DNA of 12,645 nucleotides from AC-32 sp963746155 (GCA_963746155.1 CAVVAB010000013.1:1-12645), one strand, 5' to 3'; shown: positions 5,803-12,645, counted from the first letter of the stretch. Notes: generated from the letters alone by a model not told the origin. A program made the numbers and translations.

Positions 5803-8447
5803 GCCTGAGTCGCCCGCGGCAGTCGACGTCATCCTGCGAGACGGCTCGACGCTGCGGCTAGAGGAGCCCTCGAGCGACGACCTCGACGCGCTCGAGGCAT
5901 TCTTCACCGGGCTGTCGGACCGGAGCTTCTACCAGCGCTTTCACGGCGTGCGCACGGTCGACCGGGCCCTCGTCGAGCACTTCGCCGACCCGGACTGGCG
6001 CGACCGCGGCGTCCTCGTCGGCGTCCTCGCAGACGAGATCGTCGCCGTGGCCGAGTTCATGCGGCTCCGCGACGAGCGGAGCGCCGAGGTGGCGTTCGCG
6101 GTCGCGGACGAGCATCAGAGGCGCGGGATCGGCACCCGGCTCCTCGAGCAGCTCGCCATGCGAGGCTCGGCGGCGGGGATCGAGCGCTTCGTCGCCGAGG
6201 TGCTGCCCGAGAACTCCGCGATGCTGGCCGTCTTCAGGGATGCGGGCTTCGACACCGCCCGCGAGCTCGACCAGGGCGCGATCGAGGTCGCGTTTCCGAT
6301 CGCCGCCACCGAGACGTTCCGGGCGCGTGTGGACGAGCGCGATCACCGCGCCGTGACCGCCTCCCTGAGGCCGTTCTTCGAGCCGCGCTCGCTGGCGGTC
6401 GTCGGGGCGTCGCACCGGCGCGGGTCGATCGGCGGCGAGCTGTTTCGCAACGTCCTGGCCGCCGACTTCGAGGGCGCGGCCTACCCGGTCAACCGCGACG
6501 GCGAGCCCGTCGGCGGCGTCCGCGGCTTCCAATCGCTCGCGGATCTGCCCGAGGCCGTCGATCTCGTCGTGATCTGCCTCCCCGGACAGCACGTCCTCGG
6601 GGTGGCGGAGGAGGCGCTCGCGAACGGGATCAAGGCGCTCTGCGTGATCTCGTCGGGCTTTGCCGAGATCGGCGCGGAGGGCGCCGAGCGGCAGGCGCGG
6701 CTGCTCGAGCTCGTCCGCGCGCACGGCGGGCGGCTGGTCGGCCCGAACTGCCTCGGAATCGCGATCCCGCCACTCGGGCTCAACGCCACCTTCGGCCCGA
6801 GGCCGCTGCCGCCCGGGCCGATCGCGTTCTCCTCCCAGAGCGGCGCGCTCGGCCTGGCGCTGCTCGAGAAGGCGTCGGAGCGCCGCCTCGGGTTCTCCGC
6901 GTTCGTCTCGATCGGGAACAAGGCCGACGTCTCCTCGAACGACCTGCTCGAGTGGTGGGAGGACGATCCCGCCAGCGAGGTCGTCCTGCTCTACCTCGAG
7001 TCGTTCGGCAACCCGGGCAAGTTCAGCCGGCTCGCGCGACGCGTGGCGCGGCGCAAGCCGATCCTTGCGCTCAAGGCGGGGACAACCGGCGCCGGCGCCA
7101 AGGCAGCAAGCTCGCACACGGCCGCTCTCGCGAGCTCGGACGCCGCGGTCGACGCGCTCTTCCACCAGGCGGGCGTGCTCCGCGCGCGCACCCTCGAGGA
7201 GCTCGTCGATGCCGCCGCGCTCCTCTCGCGCCAGCCACTTCCGGGTGGGAGCCGCGTCGGCGTGCTGACCAACGCGGGCGGGCTCGGGATCCTCTGCGCC
7301 GACGCCTGCGAGTCGGCGGGCCTCGAGCTCCCGGAGCCGACCGAGGAGACACGGGCCGCGCTCGCTGAGGTGCTCCCGGCGGAGGCGAGCGTCGCGAATC
7401 CCGTGGACATGCTCGGCGGGTCGACCGCCGCGACCTACGCGAAGGTGATCCCGCCGCTCCTGGCCGACAGGCGGCTCGATGCGCTGATCGTGCTCTTCGT
7501 TCCGCCCGTCGTTGCGGGCGCGGAAGAGGTGGCGGTCGCGATCAGGGACGCCGTCACCGCGTCGGGCTCGAACAAGCCAGTTCTCGCCGTCGTGATGAGC
7601 GCGGAGGGAACGCCAAGCGTCCTGCTCGAAGACGACTGCCCGGTAGTGAGCTTCGAATACCCGGAGTCGGCGGCACGCGCGCTCGGCCTCGCGGCTTCGC
7701 GCTCGGAGTGGCTCAGGCAGCCGGCCGGGACGGTTCCGCAGCTCGAGGCCGTCGATCGCGCGGGCGGGCGGCGCATCGTCGAGGAGGCGCTCGCCTCGGG
7801 CGAGGGCTGGCTCGAGCCGGACGGGATCCGGGCGCTGTTGGAGGCCTACGGCGTCCCGCTCGTCCCCGAGCGCGACGCCGCGAGCGCGCGACGAGGCGGC
7901 GACCGCTGCGGGAGAGCTCGGCTACCCGGTCGTCGTCAAGACTGCCGAGGCCGGCGCGCACAAGACCGAGAAAGGCGGGGTCGCGCTCGATCTCAGGGAC
8001 GAGGAGCAGCTGCGCGCGGCCGTCGAGCGGATCGGCGGGCCGGTGCTCGTCCAGCCCTACATAAGCGGCGGCGCGGAGCTGCTCGCGGGCGCCGTCCAGG
8101 ATCCGGTCTTCGGGCCGCTCGTCGCCTTCGGCCCCGGTGGCGTGCTCGCGGAGCTGATCGGCGACGCGAGCTTCCGGCTCGCGCCACTCACGGACGTCGA
8201 CGCGAAGGAGCTCGTGCTCGGCGGAAAGGCAGGGCGGCTCGTTCGCGGCTTCCGCGGCGCCCCGGCCGCCGATGCGGAGGTGCTCGTCGATCTCGTCCAC
8301 CGACTCTCGGCGCTCGCGGAGGATCTCCCAGGGGTCGCCGAGCTCGACCTGAACCCCGTGATCGCGCTCCCCGACCGCTGCGTGGTCGTCGACGCCCGCA
8401 TCCGGGTGGGCGCAGCGGAGCCGAAGCGCTCCCCCAAGACCTGGTGA
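5783..8447 (+). CDS. GNAT acetyltransferase / NDP-forming acyl-CoA synthetase fusion (Pat-like), one frameshift
   Basis: Read with one frame correction, this is about 887 residues: an N-terminal GNAT domain (about 14-175, acetyl-CoA loop QRRGIG at 112-117), a CoA-binding domain (about 195-325, VVGAS and VGPNCLGI), a succinyl-CoA-synthetase-like domain (about 340-485), and a C-terminal ATP-grasp domain with GYPVVVKTAEAGAHKTEKGG. His445 in SHTAALA is the phospho-histidine position of ADP-forming acyl-CoA synthetases, and the second histidine of the ATP-grasp loop (codon 7959-7961) is also kept. The frame changes by one base at about 7884-7891, in a GCGCGCG run after residue ~700; the downstream frame ends with TGA at 8445-8447. 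Uncorrected, the first frame runs through nonsense to 8479. Relatives include Pat enzymes, which acetylate acetyl-CoA synthetase, and genuine acetate-CoA ligases. The retained histidines leave both activities possible. The start is TTG, overlapping the alcohol dehydrogenase by 20 bases. Confidence 0.87.
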
Positions 8448-8470
8448 GCCGCCGCAGGCGAGACATCAAG

Positions 8471-8483
8471 ATCCTGTAAGGAT
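8471..8483. repeat. Short inverted repeat after the acyl-CoA synthetase gene
   Basis: ATCCT-GTA-AGGAT is a perfect 5-bp stem with a 3-base centre. It lies 24 bases after the corrected stop codon of the fusion gene and 48 bases before the next start. It could be a weak 3' hairpin or an operator for the small gene that follows. The sequence does not decide between them. Confidence 0.25.
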
Positions 8484-8530
8484 TCGGGCGCAGCCGACAA
8501 CCTTTCGGGCGGCTCGGCGTTCTAGCCAGC

Positions 8531-8746
8531 ATGGAAGCGAGTCACGCACTCTCGGAGTGGCCGGTCCTCGAAGGTGACGATCCGGACGACAAGGTCTACA
8601 TGTGGCGTCTGGAGCAGTTCCGTCAGCTGGGATTCAGCGCCAGGCGGGCCGCAGAGCTTGCGTTCTCCCGCGCGGATCTCGGGCAGGCGCGCTTTCTGCT
8701 CGGGTCGGGCTGTGCGCCGGAGCTCGCCCTCCGGATTCTGCGCTAG
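8531..8746 (+). CDS. Small acidic-to-helical hypothetical protein (71 aa)
   Basis: I cannot name a family with certainty. The N-terminus is acidic (EGDDPDDK, residues 14-21). A helical segment follows with the pattern WRLEQFRQLGFSARRAAELA (about 25-44), then a second helical part, ADLGQARFLLGSGCAPELAL (about 48-67). A residue pattern of LGF...A.ELA...AD...A..L...GC.PELALRIL is one I associate with small uncharacterised actinobacterial proteins; that is recollection, not a search result. The ATG at 8531 has no clear Shine-Dalgarno sequence, so a leaderless message or a start at ATG 8600 is possible. It is followed 26 bases later by the cupin gene on the same strand. No signal peptide or membrane segment is seen. 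Confidence 0.65.
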   Translation: MEASHALSEWPVLEGDDPDDKVYMWRLEQFRQLGFSARRAAELAFSRADLGQARFLLGSGCAPELALRILR

Positions 8747-8772
8747 CTGTCCCACCACGTCGTAGCGCTGGC

Positions 8773-9144
8773 ATGCTGTCGGGCGTGAACGACGAGCCCG
8801 TCGATCCAGCCGCGCTTCCCGCGGCCCATGCGTTCGACGTCGCCGGCGCGCAGGAGCGGCTCGCGGCGGGCAACGGCGGCTACGAGATCGTGCACCGGTC
8901 GCCGAGCGTCGAGCTCGGCGTCTACGTGCTCGTCGCGCCCGAGCCCGACCGGCAGCAGCCGCACGAGGACGACGAGGTCTACGTCGTGCTCGAGGGCTCA
9001 GGCGTGCTCGAGGTCGAGGACGAGCGAGTCGAGCTGCGCGAGGGGCACGCGGTCTTCGTCCCGGCCGGCGCCGAGCACCGCTTCGTCGGCTACGAGCGCC
9101 TCAGCGTGCTGGTCATCTTCGAGCGCCGGCCGAGCTCGAGCTAG
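8773..9144 (+). CDS. Small single-domain cupin protein
   Basis: This 123-residue protein is essentially one cupin beta-barrel. Cupin motif 1 is QQPHEDDEVYVVLEGSG (residues 61-77) with His64 and Glu68 as likely metal ligands; the usual first histidine of HxH is replaced by Gln62. Motif 2 is GHAVFVPAGAEHRFVG (91-106) with His102. Three strong ligands remain, enough to bind a metal, but the catalytic activity, if any, cannot be predicted; cupins range from dioxygenases and isomerases to binding proteins. The start is uncertain: ATG at 8773 and GTG at 8785 are both possible, and neither has a good ribosome site. The frame is open upstream, but that part overlaps the preceding small gene. Its stop codon shares the CTAG at 9141-9144 with the convergent gene. 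Confidence 0.85.
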   Translation: MLSGVNDEPVDPAALPAAHAFDVAGAQERLAAGNGGYEIVHRSPSVELGVYVLVAPEPDRQQPHEDDEVYVVLEGSGVLEVEDERVELREGHAVFVPAGAEHRFVGYERLSVLVIFERRPSSS

Positions 9145-9800
9145 AAGATGTCGCCGCCGTCGCTGTCGCCGGGGCCGGGCGTCGGCAGGTACGACAGCTC
9201 CGCGACCTCTTCGATACGCGTCCAGGAGTAGACATCCTCGGCGACCCGCGGGGGACCCGCGATGTGCTCCCGCCAGCTGATCGCCGCCCGCAGGAAGTCG
9301 GGCTCGGCCAGGAGCGCGAGCGTGTCTGCGCCGACACCCGAGTCGAACACGAAGACCGCCTCGTCCCGCGAGAGGAAAACCTCGTGCCGGTCGAGGCCGG
9401 GAATCTGCTCCGGGTCGAACGGCGGGCCTTCTGCGAGCAGGTCGCGCACCGCGTCGAACGCGTCGGCCTTGAGCGGCACCACGAGCGCCAGGCGACGGGG
9501 AGGCGCCGCGTCCAGCTGCATGGCGGTCAAGCGCTCCGCGATCTCTCCGACGAGGCTCGGCTGGGCCACGGTCGCGATGGTAACGGGATCGCCGTGCGCC
9601 CGGACGAGGACGACCGAGGGGCGTCCGTCGATCCGCTCGCCGGCCGTCCGGCCGACGCGAACCGCCGCGAGATCCTCGTACCCGATCTCGTGCGAGCCGT
9701 CGATGCCGTCGAGCCGCAGGCCGCGAGGGAGCAGCTCGAGCTTCCCGGCGGCCAGCGGTCCCGGCCCCTCGCGCCAGACGACTCCATAGCTTCGCTGCAT
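9141..9800 (-). CDS. Unrecognised two-part protein (219 aa), possible PH-like N-terminal half
   Basis: The protein is not recognised with confidence. The first 85 or so residues are strand-rich (AAGKLELLPRGLRLDG, then HEIGYEDLAAVRVGR and PSVVLVRAHGDPVTIATV), a pattern like a PH-type or GRAM-type small barrel. The second half (about 103-185) has an alternating layout, LALVVPLKADAFDAVRDLL ... EVFLSRDEAVFVFDS ... LRAAISWREHI, which resembles a ferredoxin-like alpha-beta fold such as in ABM-type proteins. The tail is acidic and Gly/Pro-rich. There are no membrane segments or signal peptide. The ATG has only a weak AGGA site upstream. It is convergent with the cupin gene, the two stop codons overlapping at CTAG, and divergent from the OsmC gene across about 158 bases. 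These fold guesses are by eye. Confidence 0.75.
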   Translation of the reverse strand: MQRSYGVVWREGPGPLAAGKLELLPRGLRLDGIDGSHEIGYEDLAAVRVGRTAGERIDGRPSVVLVRAHGDPVTIATVAQPSLVGEIAERLTAMQLDAAPPRRLALVVPLKADAFDAVRDLLAEGPPFDPEQIPGLDRHEVFLSRDEAVFVFDSGVGADTLALLAEPDFLRAAISWREHIAGPPRVAEDVYSWTRIEEVAELSYLPTPGPGDSDGGDIF

Positions 9801-9958
9801 GGACGCATCCTGGAGACCCGGCGCGTCGCGAGCATCCGTCCGCCCCCTGATCCCCCTTGCGGAAAGCCCGCAGGCGGATCCGTCCGTACCCCGATGCCCT
9901 CGGCCCCGCCCCCGGCGAGGCTCAACTCGTAAATGAGGAACCGAGGAAAGGATGAGCG

Positions 9959-10426
9959 ATGAGCATCGTCAAGTCACACCGGTTCCCGGTGACCGCCAGC
10001 CTGCGGGAAGGCCGTCTGACCGACGTGAGCGCCGCCGGCAAGCCCGATCTCGAGGTGGCGACGCCGCCCGGGTTCAAGGGCGGGATGGAGGGTGTCTGGA
10101 GCCCGGAGGAGCTGCTGGTCGGCTCGCTCGCGTCGTGCTTCGCGGTGACCTTCGTGGCGATCGCCGAGCGCGTTCCCGTCACGTTCGACGTCCTGCGCGT
10201 CGAGGGCGTCGGGCACGTCGAGCGGCGTGCCGACGGCCGCGTCGGCTTCGTCTCGATCGAGATCGACGTCCACGCCGAGGTGCCTGCGAGGCACGTCCAC
10301 GACGCCGAGGTGGCAGCACGCCGCGCGGAGGAGCTGTGCATCGTGAGCCTCGCGCTCGACGTCCCGGTCCAGATCGAGCTCGAGGTCGCGCCTTCGCCGG
10401 TGCCGGTGCCGGTGATGGCCGTCTGA
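9959..10426 (+). CDS. OsmC/Ohr-family hydroperoxide-reducing protein
   Basis: The 155-residue protein has the family layout: an N-terminal strand region, then SPEELLVGSLASCFAVTF (48-65) holding Glu51 and peroxidatic Cys60, and a second conserved cysteine, Cys127, in the helix ARRAEELCIVSLAL. Both thiols needed for reduction of organic hydroperoxides or fatty-acid peroxides are present. Length is normal, and no export signal is seen, so it should be a cytoplasmic dimer. The ATG at 9959 follows GAGGAAAGGA (9943-9952). An overlapping ATG at 9952 lies in another frame and gives no known protein. The C-terminus carries a Pro-Val run (PSPVPVPVMAV). It is convergent with the GMC oxidoreductase with one base between the stop codons. 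GMC enzymes can make hydrogen peroxide, so proximity to a peroxidase may be meaningful, although convergent genes are not cotranscribed. Confidence 0.92.
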   Translation: MSIVKSHRFPVTASLREGRLTDVSAAGKPDLEVATPPGFKGGMEGVWSPEELLVGSLASCFAVTFVAIAERVPVTFDVLRVEGVGHVERRADGRVGFVSIEIDVHAEVPARHVHDAEVAARRAEELCIVSLALDVPVQIELEVAPSPVPVPVMAV

Positions 10427-10427
10427 G

Positions 10428-11936
10428 CTAGGCGCGTATCAGATCGACGGCCTTCTCGGCGACCATCACCGTCGGCCAGTTCGTGTGGCCCCGCGGGATG
10501 CGGGGGATGATCGAGGCATCGACGACCCTGAGCCCTTCGAGGCCGCGGACGCGTAGCTCGCGATCGACGACAGCAGCCTCGTCCGTGCCCATGCGGCACG
10601 TCCCGACTGGGTGGTACAGGGTTTGCGCCCGTCCTCGCACCTGCTCCGCGAGCTCGTCGTCGCTCCGGACGTCCGGCCCCGGGGCGAGCTCCTCGCGCAC
10701 GTACCGGCTCAGCGGGCTCGCGGCGACGATCTCCCTCGCCAGCCTCGTTCCATGAACCAGGACGCGGAGATCCTCGGGCGAGGAGAGATACGCGGGGTCG
10801 ATCAGCGGCGGCTCCAGCGGATCCGCCGAGCGCAGGGTCACGCGGCCCGCGCTCTCCGGCTGGAGCGCGATGGCTGCAACCGTGAAGCCGTCCTCCTGTG
10901 GCGGCGTCAGCCCTTCGTCGGTGAACAGCACCGGCGCGAACAGCAGCTCGAGGTCCGGCGCAGCGAGCTCGGGCCGCGTCCGGACGAGCCCCACGGCCTC
11001 GGCGACGTTGGAGGTCAACGGCCCTCGGCCGAAGAGCAGGAAACGGGCGAGGTTCAACGCCGACTCGGCCGAGTAGAGCGTCCTCGCGCCGGAGGATGCG
11101 ACGAGCAGGCCCGCGGCGAGGTGGTCCTGGAGATTCCGGCCGACGCCTGGGAGGTCGTGCACTGGCTCGACGCCGACGGCCGAGAGCTCGTCGGCCGGGC
11201 CGATCCCCGAGATCAGCAGCACGTGCGGCGAGTTGACCGCCCCCGCGCACAGGATCACCTCGTTGGTCGCTCGCACCTCCTCGTGCAGGAGCTCGACACC
11301 CCGCGCGCGGCCGGACTCGAGGACGATGCGCGTCGCCTGCGTGCCGGGCATGACGGTCAGGTTCGACCGGGCGCGAGCCGGCCGCAGGTAGCCGTCGGCG
11401 ACGCTCCAGCGACGGCCTCTTCGCTGGTTCACTGGGCTGAGCGCGAAGCCCTCGGGCTCGGCCGCGTTCAGGTCGTCGGCGCGGGGCAGCCCCGCCTCGG
11501 ACGCGGCCGCGAGGAATGCCTCGGTGAGCGGGCTCGGATCACGAAGACCCGTGATCGCGAACGGCCCGGCCGCGCTGCGCTCGAAGAACGGAAGCACGTC
11601 GTCCCAGCCCCACCCCGGCCCCCAGCCGTCGTAGTCGGCGTGCCCGCCGCGCAGCGCGATCTGCGCATTGATCGACGACGACCCGCCGATGACCTTCCCG
11701 CGCGGGAAGTAGACCCTCCGGCCGCCGAGGCCGGGCTGCGGCTCGGTCCGGTAGCCCCAGTCGACCTCGCTCCCGTACAGCCGCGAGAAGGCGGCGGGAA
11801 CGCGGATCTCACGCTTCCTGTCCTCGCCGCCCGCCTCCAGCAAGAGCACACTGAAAGCGGGATCCTCGGTCAGCCGGCTCGCGAGCGCGCAGCCGGCCGA
11901 GCCGGCCCCGACGACGACGTAGTCGAACTCGCGCAT
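10428..11936 (-). CDS. GMC-family FAD oxidoreductase (choline/alcohol dehydrogenase-like)
   Basis: This 502-residue flavoenzyme has the FAD-binding start DYVVVGAGSAGCALASRL (residues 5-22), GMC signature 1 around PRGKVIGGSSSIN (78-90), signature 2 around GAVNSPHVLLISGIGP (232-247), and the C-terminal catalytic block. His442 (LYHPVGTCRMG) is the usual proton-accepting base. The second catalytic position is His484 (RGHTNWPT), giving a His-His pair as in glucose oxidase rather than the His-Asn pair of choline oxidase. It is shorter than BetA (about 550) and has no signal peptide. The substrate is probably a primary alcohol, sugar alcohol or similar; choline is not assured. The ATG has no good Shine-Dalgarno sequence. 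Whether oxygen or another acceptor takes the electrons cannot be read here. Confidence 0.93.
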   Translation of the reverse strand: MREFDYVVVGAGSAGCALASRLTEDPAFSVLLLEAGGEDRKREIRVPAAFSRLYGSEVDWGYRTEPQPGLGGRRVYFPRGKVIGGSSSINAQIALRGGHADYDGWGPGWGWDDVLPFFERSAAGPFAITGLRDPSPLTEAFLAAASEAGLPRADDLNAAEPEGFALSPVNQRRGRRWSVADGYLRPARARSNLTVMPGTQATRIVLESGRARGVELLHEEVRATNEVILCAGAVNSPHVLLISGIGPADELSAVGVEPVHDLPGVGRNLQDHLAAGLLVASSGARTLYSAESALNLARFLLFGRGPLTSNVAEAVGLVRTRPELAAPDLELLFAPVLFTDEGLTPPQEDGFTVAAIALQPESAGRVTLRSADPLEPPLIDPAYLSSPEDLRVLVHGTRLAREIVAASPLSRYVREELAPGPDVRSDDELAEQVRGRAQTLYHPVGTCRMGTDEAAVVDRELRVRGLEGLRVVDASIIPRIPRGHTNWPTVMVAEKAVDLIRA

Positions 11937-11945
11937 GGGCCCAGC

Positions 11946-11974
11946 CTGACAGTCGCTTTCGATCGACGTAGACT
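11946..11974 (+). promoter_or_regulatory. Candidate sigma70-type promoter for the proline-rich small gene
   Basis: CTGACA (11946-11951) is one base from the -35 consensus TTGACA. After exactly 17 bases comes TAGACT (11969-11974), which fits the actinobacterial -10 pattern TAnnnT. Transcription would start near 11981, about 29 bases before the ATG at 12010, and include the AGGAGG at 11999-12004. The elements lie just upstream of the divergent GMC gene start. Confidence 0.5.
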
Positions 11975-12009
11975 CGCCGTGCCGCCAATGCCTTCGTGAG
12001 GAGGTCCCT

Positions 12010-12315
12010 ATGTCCGAAGGTTCCGCCAGCCCGGCGCCACACGCGCCGTTCCCGCCCTATCCGCCGTTTCCCCCGTATCCGCCGTACCCGCCCTTCGTCA
12101 TCCAGACGTGCTGCTGCTCGTGCCACGGAGGGCACCGAGGCAATCCCAATATCCCAGTTCAGATCGGTCCTGGCCCCGGCTCGGGTGTGCCGGGCGCGAC
12201 AGGCCCGTCGTTCAACCCGTTCGATCCGGTCGGCTCGGTACTGGGCATGCTCGGGATTCCCCATCCGACCGACCCGGTCGCGAGCACACTCGGCAAGTTC
12301 TTCGGGTGGGGCTAG
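12010..12315 (+). CDS. Unrecognised Pro/aromatic-repeat protein with a Cys cluster (101 aa)
   Basis: I do not recognise the family. The start is well supported by AGGAGG at 11999-12004, five bases before the ATG. Residues 14-29 form a perfect three-residue repeat, Phe or Tyr followed by Pro-Pro (aromatics at 14, 17, 20, 23, 26 and 29). In a polyproline-II helix with three residues per turn, that puts all aromatics on one face. Next comes VIQTCCCSCHGGH (30-42) with Cys34, 35, 36, 38 and His39/His42, a possible metal-binding or thiol cluster. A Gly/Pro-rich linker (about 44-67) follows. The C-terminal segment has two similar turns, FDPVGSVLGMLG and TDPVASTLGKFFGWG, which look amphipathic and might contact a membrane or a partner. 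There is no signal peptide. Two bases separate it from the next gene, so the pair is an operon. Function unknown. Confidence 0.82.
   Translation: MSEGSASPAPHAPFPPYPPFPPYPPYPPFVIQTCCCSCHGGHRGNPNIPVQIGPGPGSGVPGATGPSFNPFDPVGSVLGMLGIPHPTDPVASTLGKFFGWG
12049..12096 (+). repeat. Nine-base-period repeat encoding (Phe/Tyr)-Pro-Pro units
   Basis: Sixteen codons alternate ttc/tat/ttt/tac with ccg/ccc pairs, giving a near-perfect 9-base period (for example ttcccgccc, tatccgccg, tttcccccg). The synonymous codons differ between units, so the repeat is kept at protein level rather than being a fresh DNA duplication. Units could still be gained or lost by slippage. Confidence 0.75.
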
Positions 12316-12317
12316 CG

Positions 12318-12557
12318 ATGGCTGAAGAGTCCGTCTTCAAGGATCTGGGCCCGACGCAGCTTCTTTACCTGAAGTCGCAATACGTGACGTCGCTCGACAT
12401 GCTCGACCAGGCCGAGAAGACGCTGAAGGCGCAGCTGGCCGACGTGACAAAGACGCGGAGCGAGGCCGAGAAGCAGATGCGCGACCTGGACAAGCACCTG
12501 AGCCCTCCAACCACCCGCCCGCGCAAAACGGCCGGGACAACCAGGAAGAAGAGTTAA
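12318..12557 (+). CDS. Small coiled-coil protein with basic tail (79 aa)
   Basis: I do not recognise the family. The N-terminal part MAEESVFKDLGPTQLLYLKS is mixed. Residues about 22-61 form a long charged helix with heptad-like leucine/valine/methionine spacing (SLDMLDQAEKTLKAQL, then DVTKTRSEAEKQMRDLDKHL), suggesting a dimeric or oligomeric coiled coil. After a Pro-Pro break the last 13 residues are strongly basic with five Lys/Arg (RPRKTAGTTRKKS), a possible nucleic-acid or acidic-partner contact. The ATG lies two bases after the stop of the proline-rich gene and has no strong Shine-Dalgarno sequence of its own, which fits translational coupling. The two small proteins are therefore probably made together and may form one complex. 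There is no membrane segment or signal peptide. Confidence 0.8.
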   Translation: MAEESVFKDLGPTQLLYLKSQYVTSLDMLDQAEKTLKAQLADVTKTRSEAEKQMRDLDKHLSPPTTRPRKTAGTTRKKS

Positions 12558-12578
12558 GCGAAGCGATACCGTGGGCAC

Positions 12579-12645
12579 GTGCGACTGACGCTCGTGCGCC
12601 ACGCGACGCTGCTGGTCGAGATCGACGGCCACCGCCTGCTCGTGG
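12579..12645 (+). CDS. Start of a probable metallo-beta-lactamase-fold hydrolase, cut by window end
   Basis: Only about 22 residues are visible. From GTG at 12579 the frame reads MRLTLVRHATLLVEIDGHRL and continues with LV, then leaves the window. The pattern LTxxxHATLLVEIxGxRLLVDP is the first hairpin of UlaG-like beta-lactamase-fold hydrolases, with the metal-binding HxHxDH motif expected further on. No clear ribosome site precedes it; an earlier GTG at 12571 is in a different frame. It lies 21 bases after the small coiled-coil gene and may belong to the same transcript. The identification rests on this short start and is provisional. Confidence 0.55.
   Translation, partial: MRLTLVRHATLLVEIDGHRLLV

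Noticed and set aside
5858..7165. 435-codon open frame on the minus strand
   Set aside because: It is antisense to the GNAT/acyl-CoA synthetase gene, and the composition is an artefact of its codon bias.
9858..9872. TGCGG/CCGCA hairpin upstream of OsmC as a riboswitch or attenuator
   Set aside because: There is a single 5-bp stem with no alternative partner, conserved core or leader peptide.
9922..11250. 442-codon minus-strand frame covering OsmC and part of the GMC gene
   Set aside because: It runs antisense to OsmC and in a second frame of the GMC gene. Both real genes are identified by catalytic residues.
10611..11999. 462-codon open frame on the plus strand
   Set aside because: It is the antisense shadow of the GMC oxidoreductase and contains no recognisable motif.
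1..12645. Mobile element, CRISPR array or RNA gene
   Set aside because: I found no transposase or integrase frame, no spaced direct repeats, no terminal inverted repeats and no tRNA-like cloverleaf. The only repetitive tract is the coding repeat at 12049-12096.

Overview
The window is about 70% G+C, with G/C strongly favoured at third codon positions. It reads like the chromosome of a free-living high-GC actinobacterium. The gene types (DosS-like GAF-GAF histidine kinase, GNAT-first Pat-like acyl-CoA synthetase, UspA, OsmC, small actinobacterial hypotheticals) would fit a soil lineage such as Thermoleophilia, but that placement is inference. I see no rRNA, tRNA, CRISPR array, insertion sequence or prophage.

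Layout: (1) 1-585 is the wreck of a ZIP-family metal transporter. It is recognisable in pieces in all three forward frames, with roughly eight frame changes. (2) 586-908 has no convincing gene but holds a good inverted repeat upstream of a universal stress protein (909-1361). (3) 1483-2205 encodes an unknown protein with two membrane segments. It ends at a strong double hairpin that also serves the convergent two-component operon 4591-2289, a DosS/DevS-like kinase and a NarL/FixJ regulator overlapping at ATGA. (4) Divergent from the kinase, 4705-8447 is a two-gene operon: a zinc NAD-type alcohol dehydrogenase, then a GNAT/NDP-forming acyl-CoA synthetase fusion with a TTG start and one frameshift near 7884-7891. 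(5) 8531-9958 holds a 71-residue small protein, a cupin, and a convergent unknown gene that shares its stop site with the cupin. (6) 9959-11936 holds an OsmC-type peroxidase and a convergent FAD GMC oxidoreductase. (7) 12010-12557 is a promoter-driven pair of tiny unrecognised genes: an aromatic/proline repeat protein with a Cys cluster, and a coiled-coil protein with a basic tail. A truncated beta-lactamase-fold gene follows to the window end.

How the genes may work together: stress and redox functions cluster here (Usp, DosS/R-like pair, alcohol dehydrogenase, ADP-forming acyl-CoA synthetase/acetyltransferase, OsmC). In mycobacteria the DosS/DosR system controls universal stress proteins and hypoxic metabolism. 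A comparable sensor beside an alcohol/acetyl-CoA module suggests an oxygen- or redox-responsive carbon and energy switch. This is inferred from gene content; no DosR-type consensus box was found. The least explained element is the small gene pair at 12010-12557.
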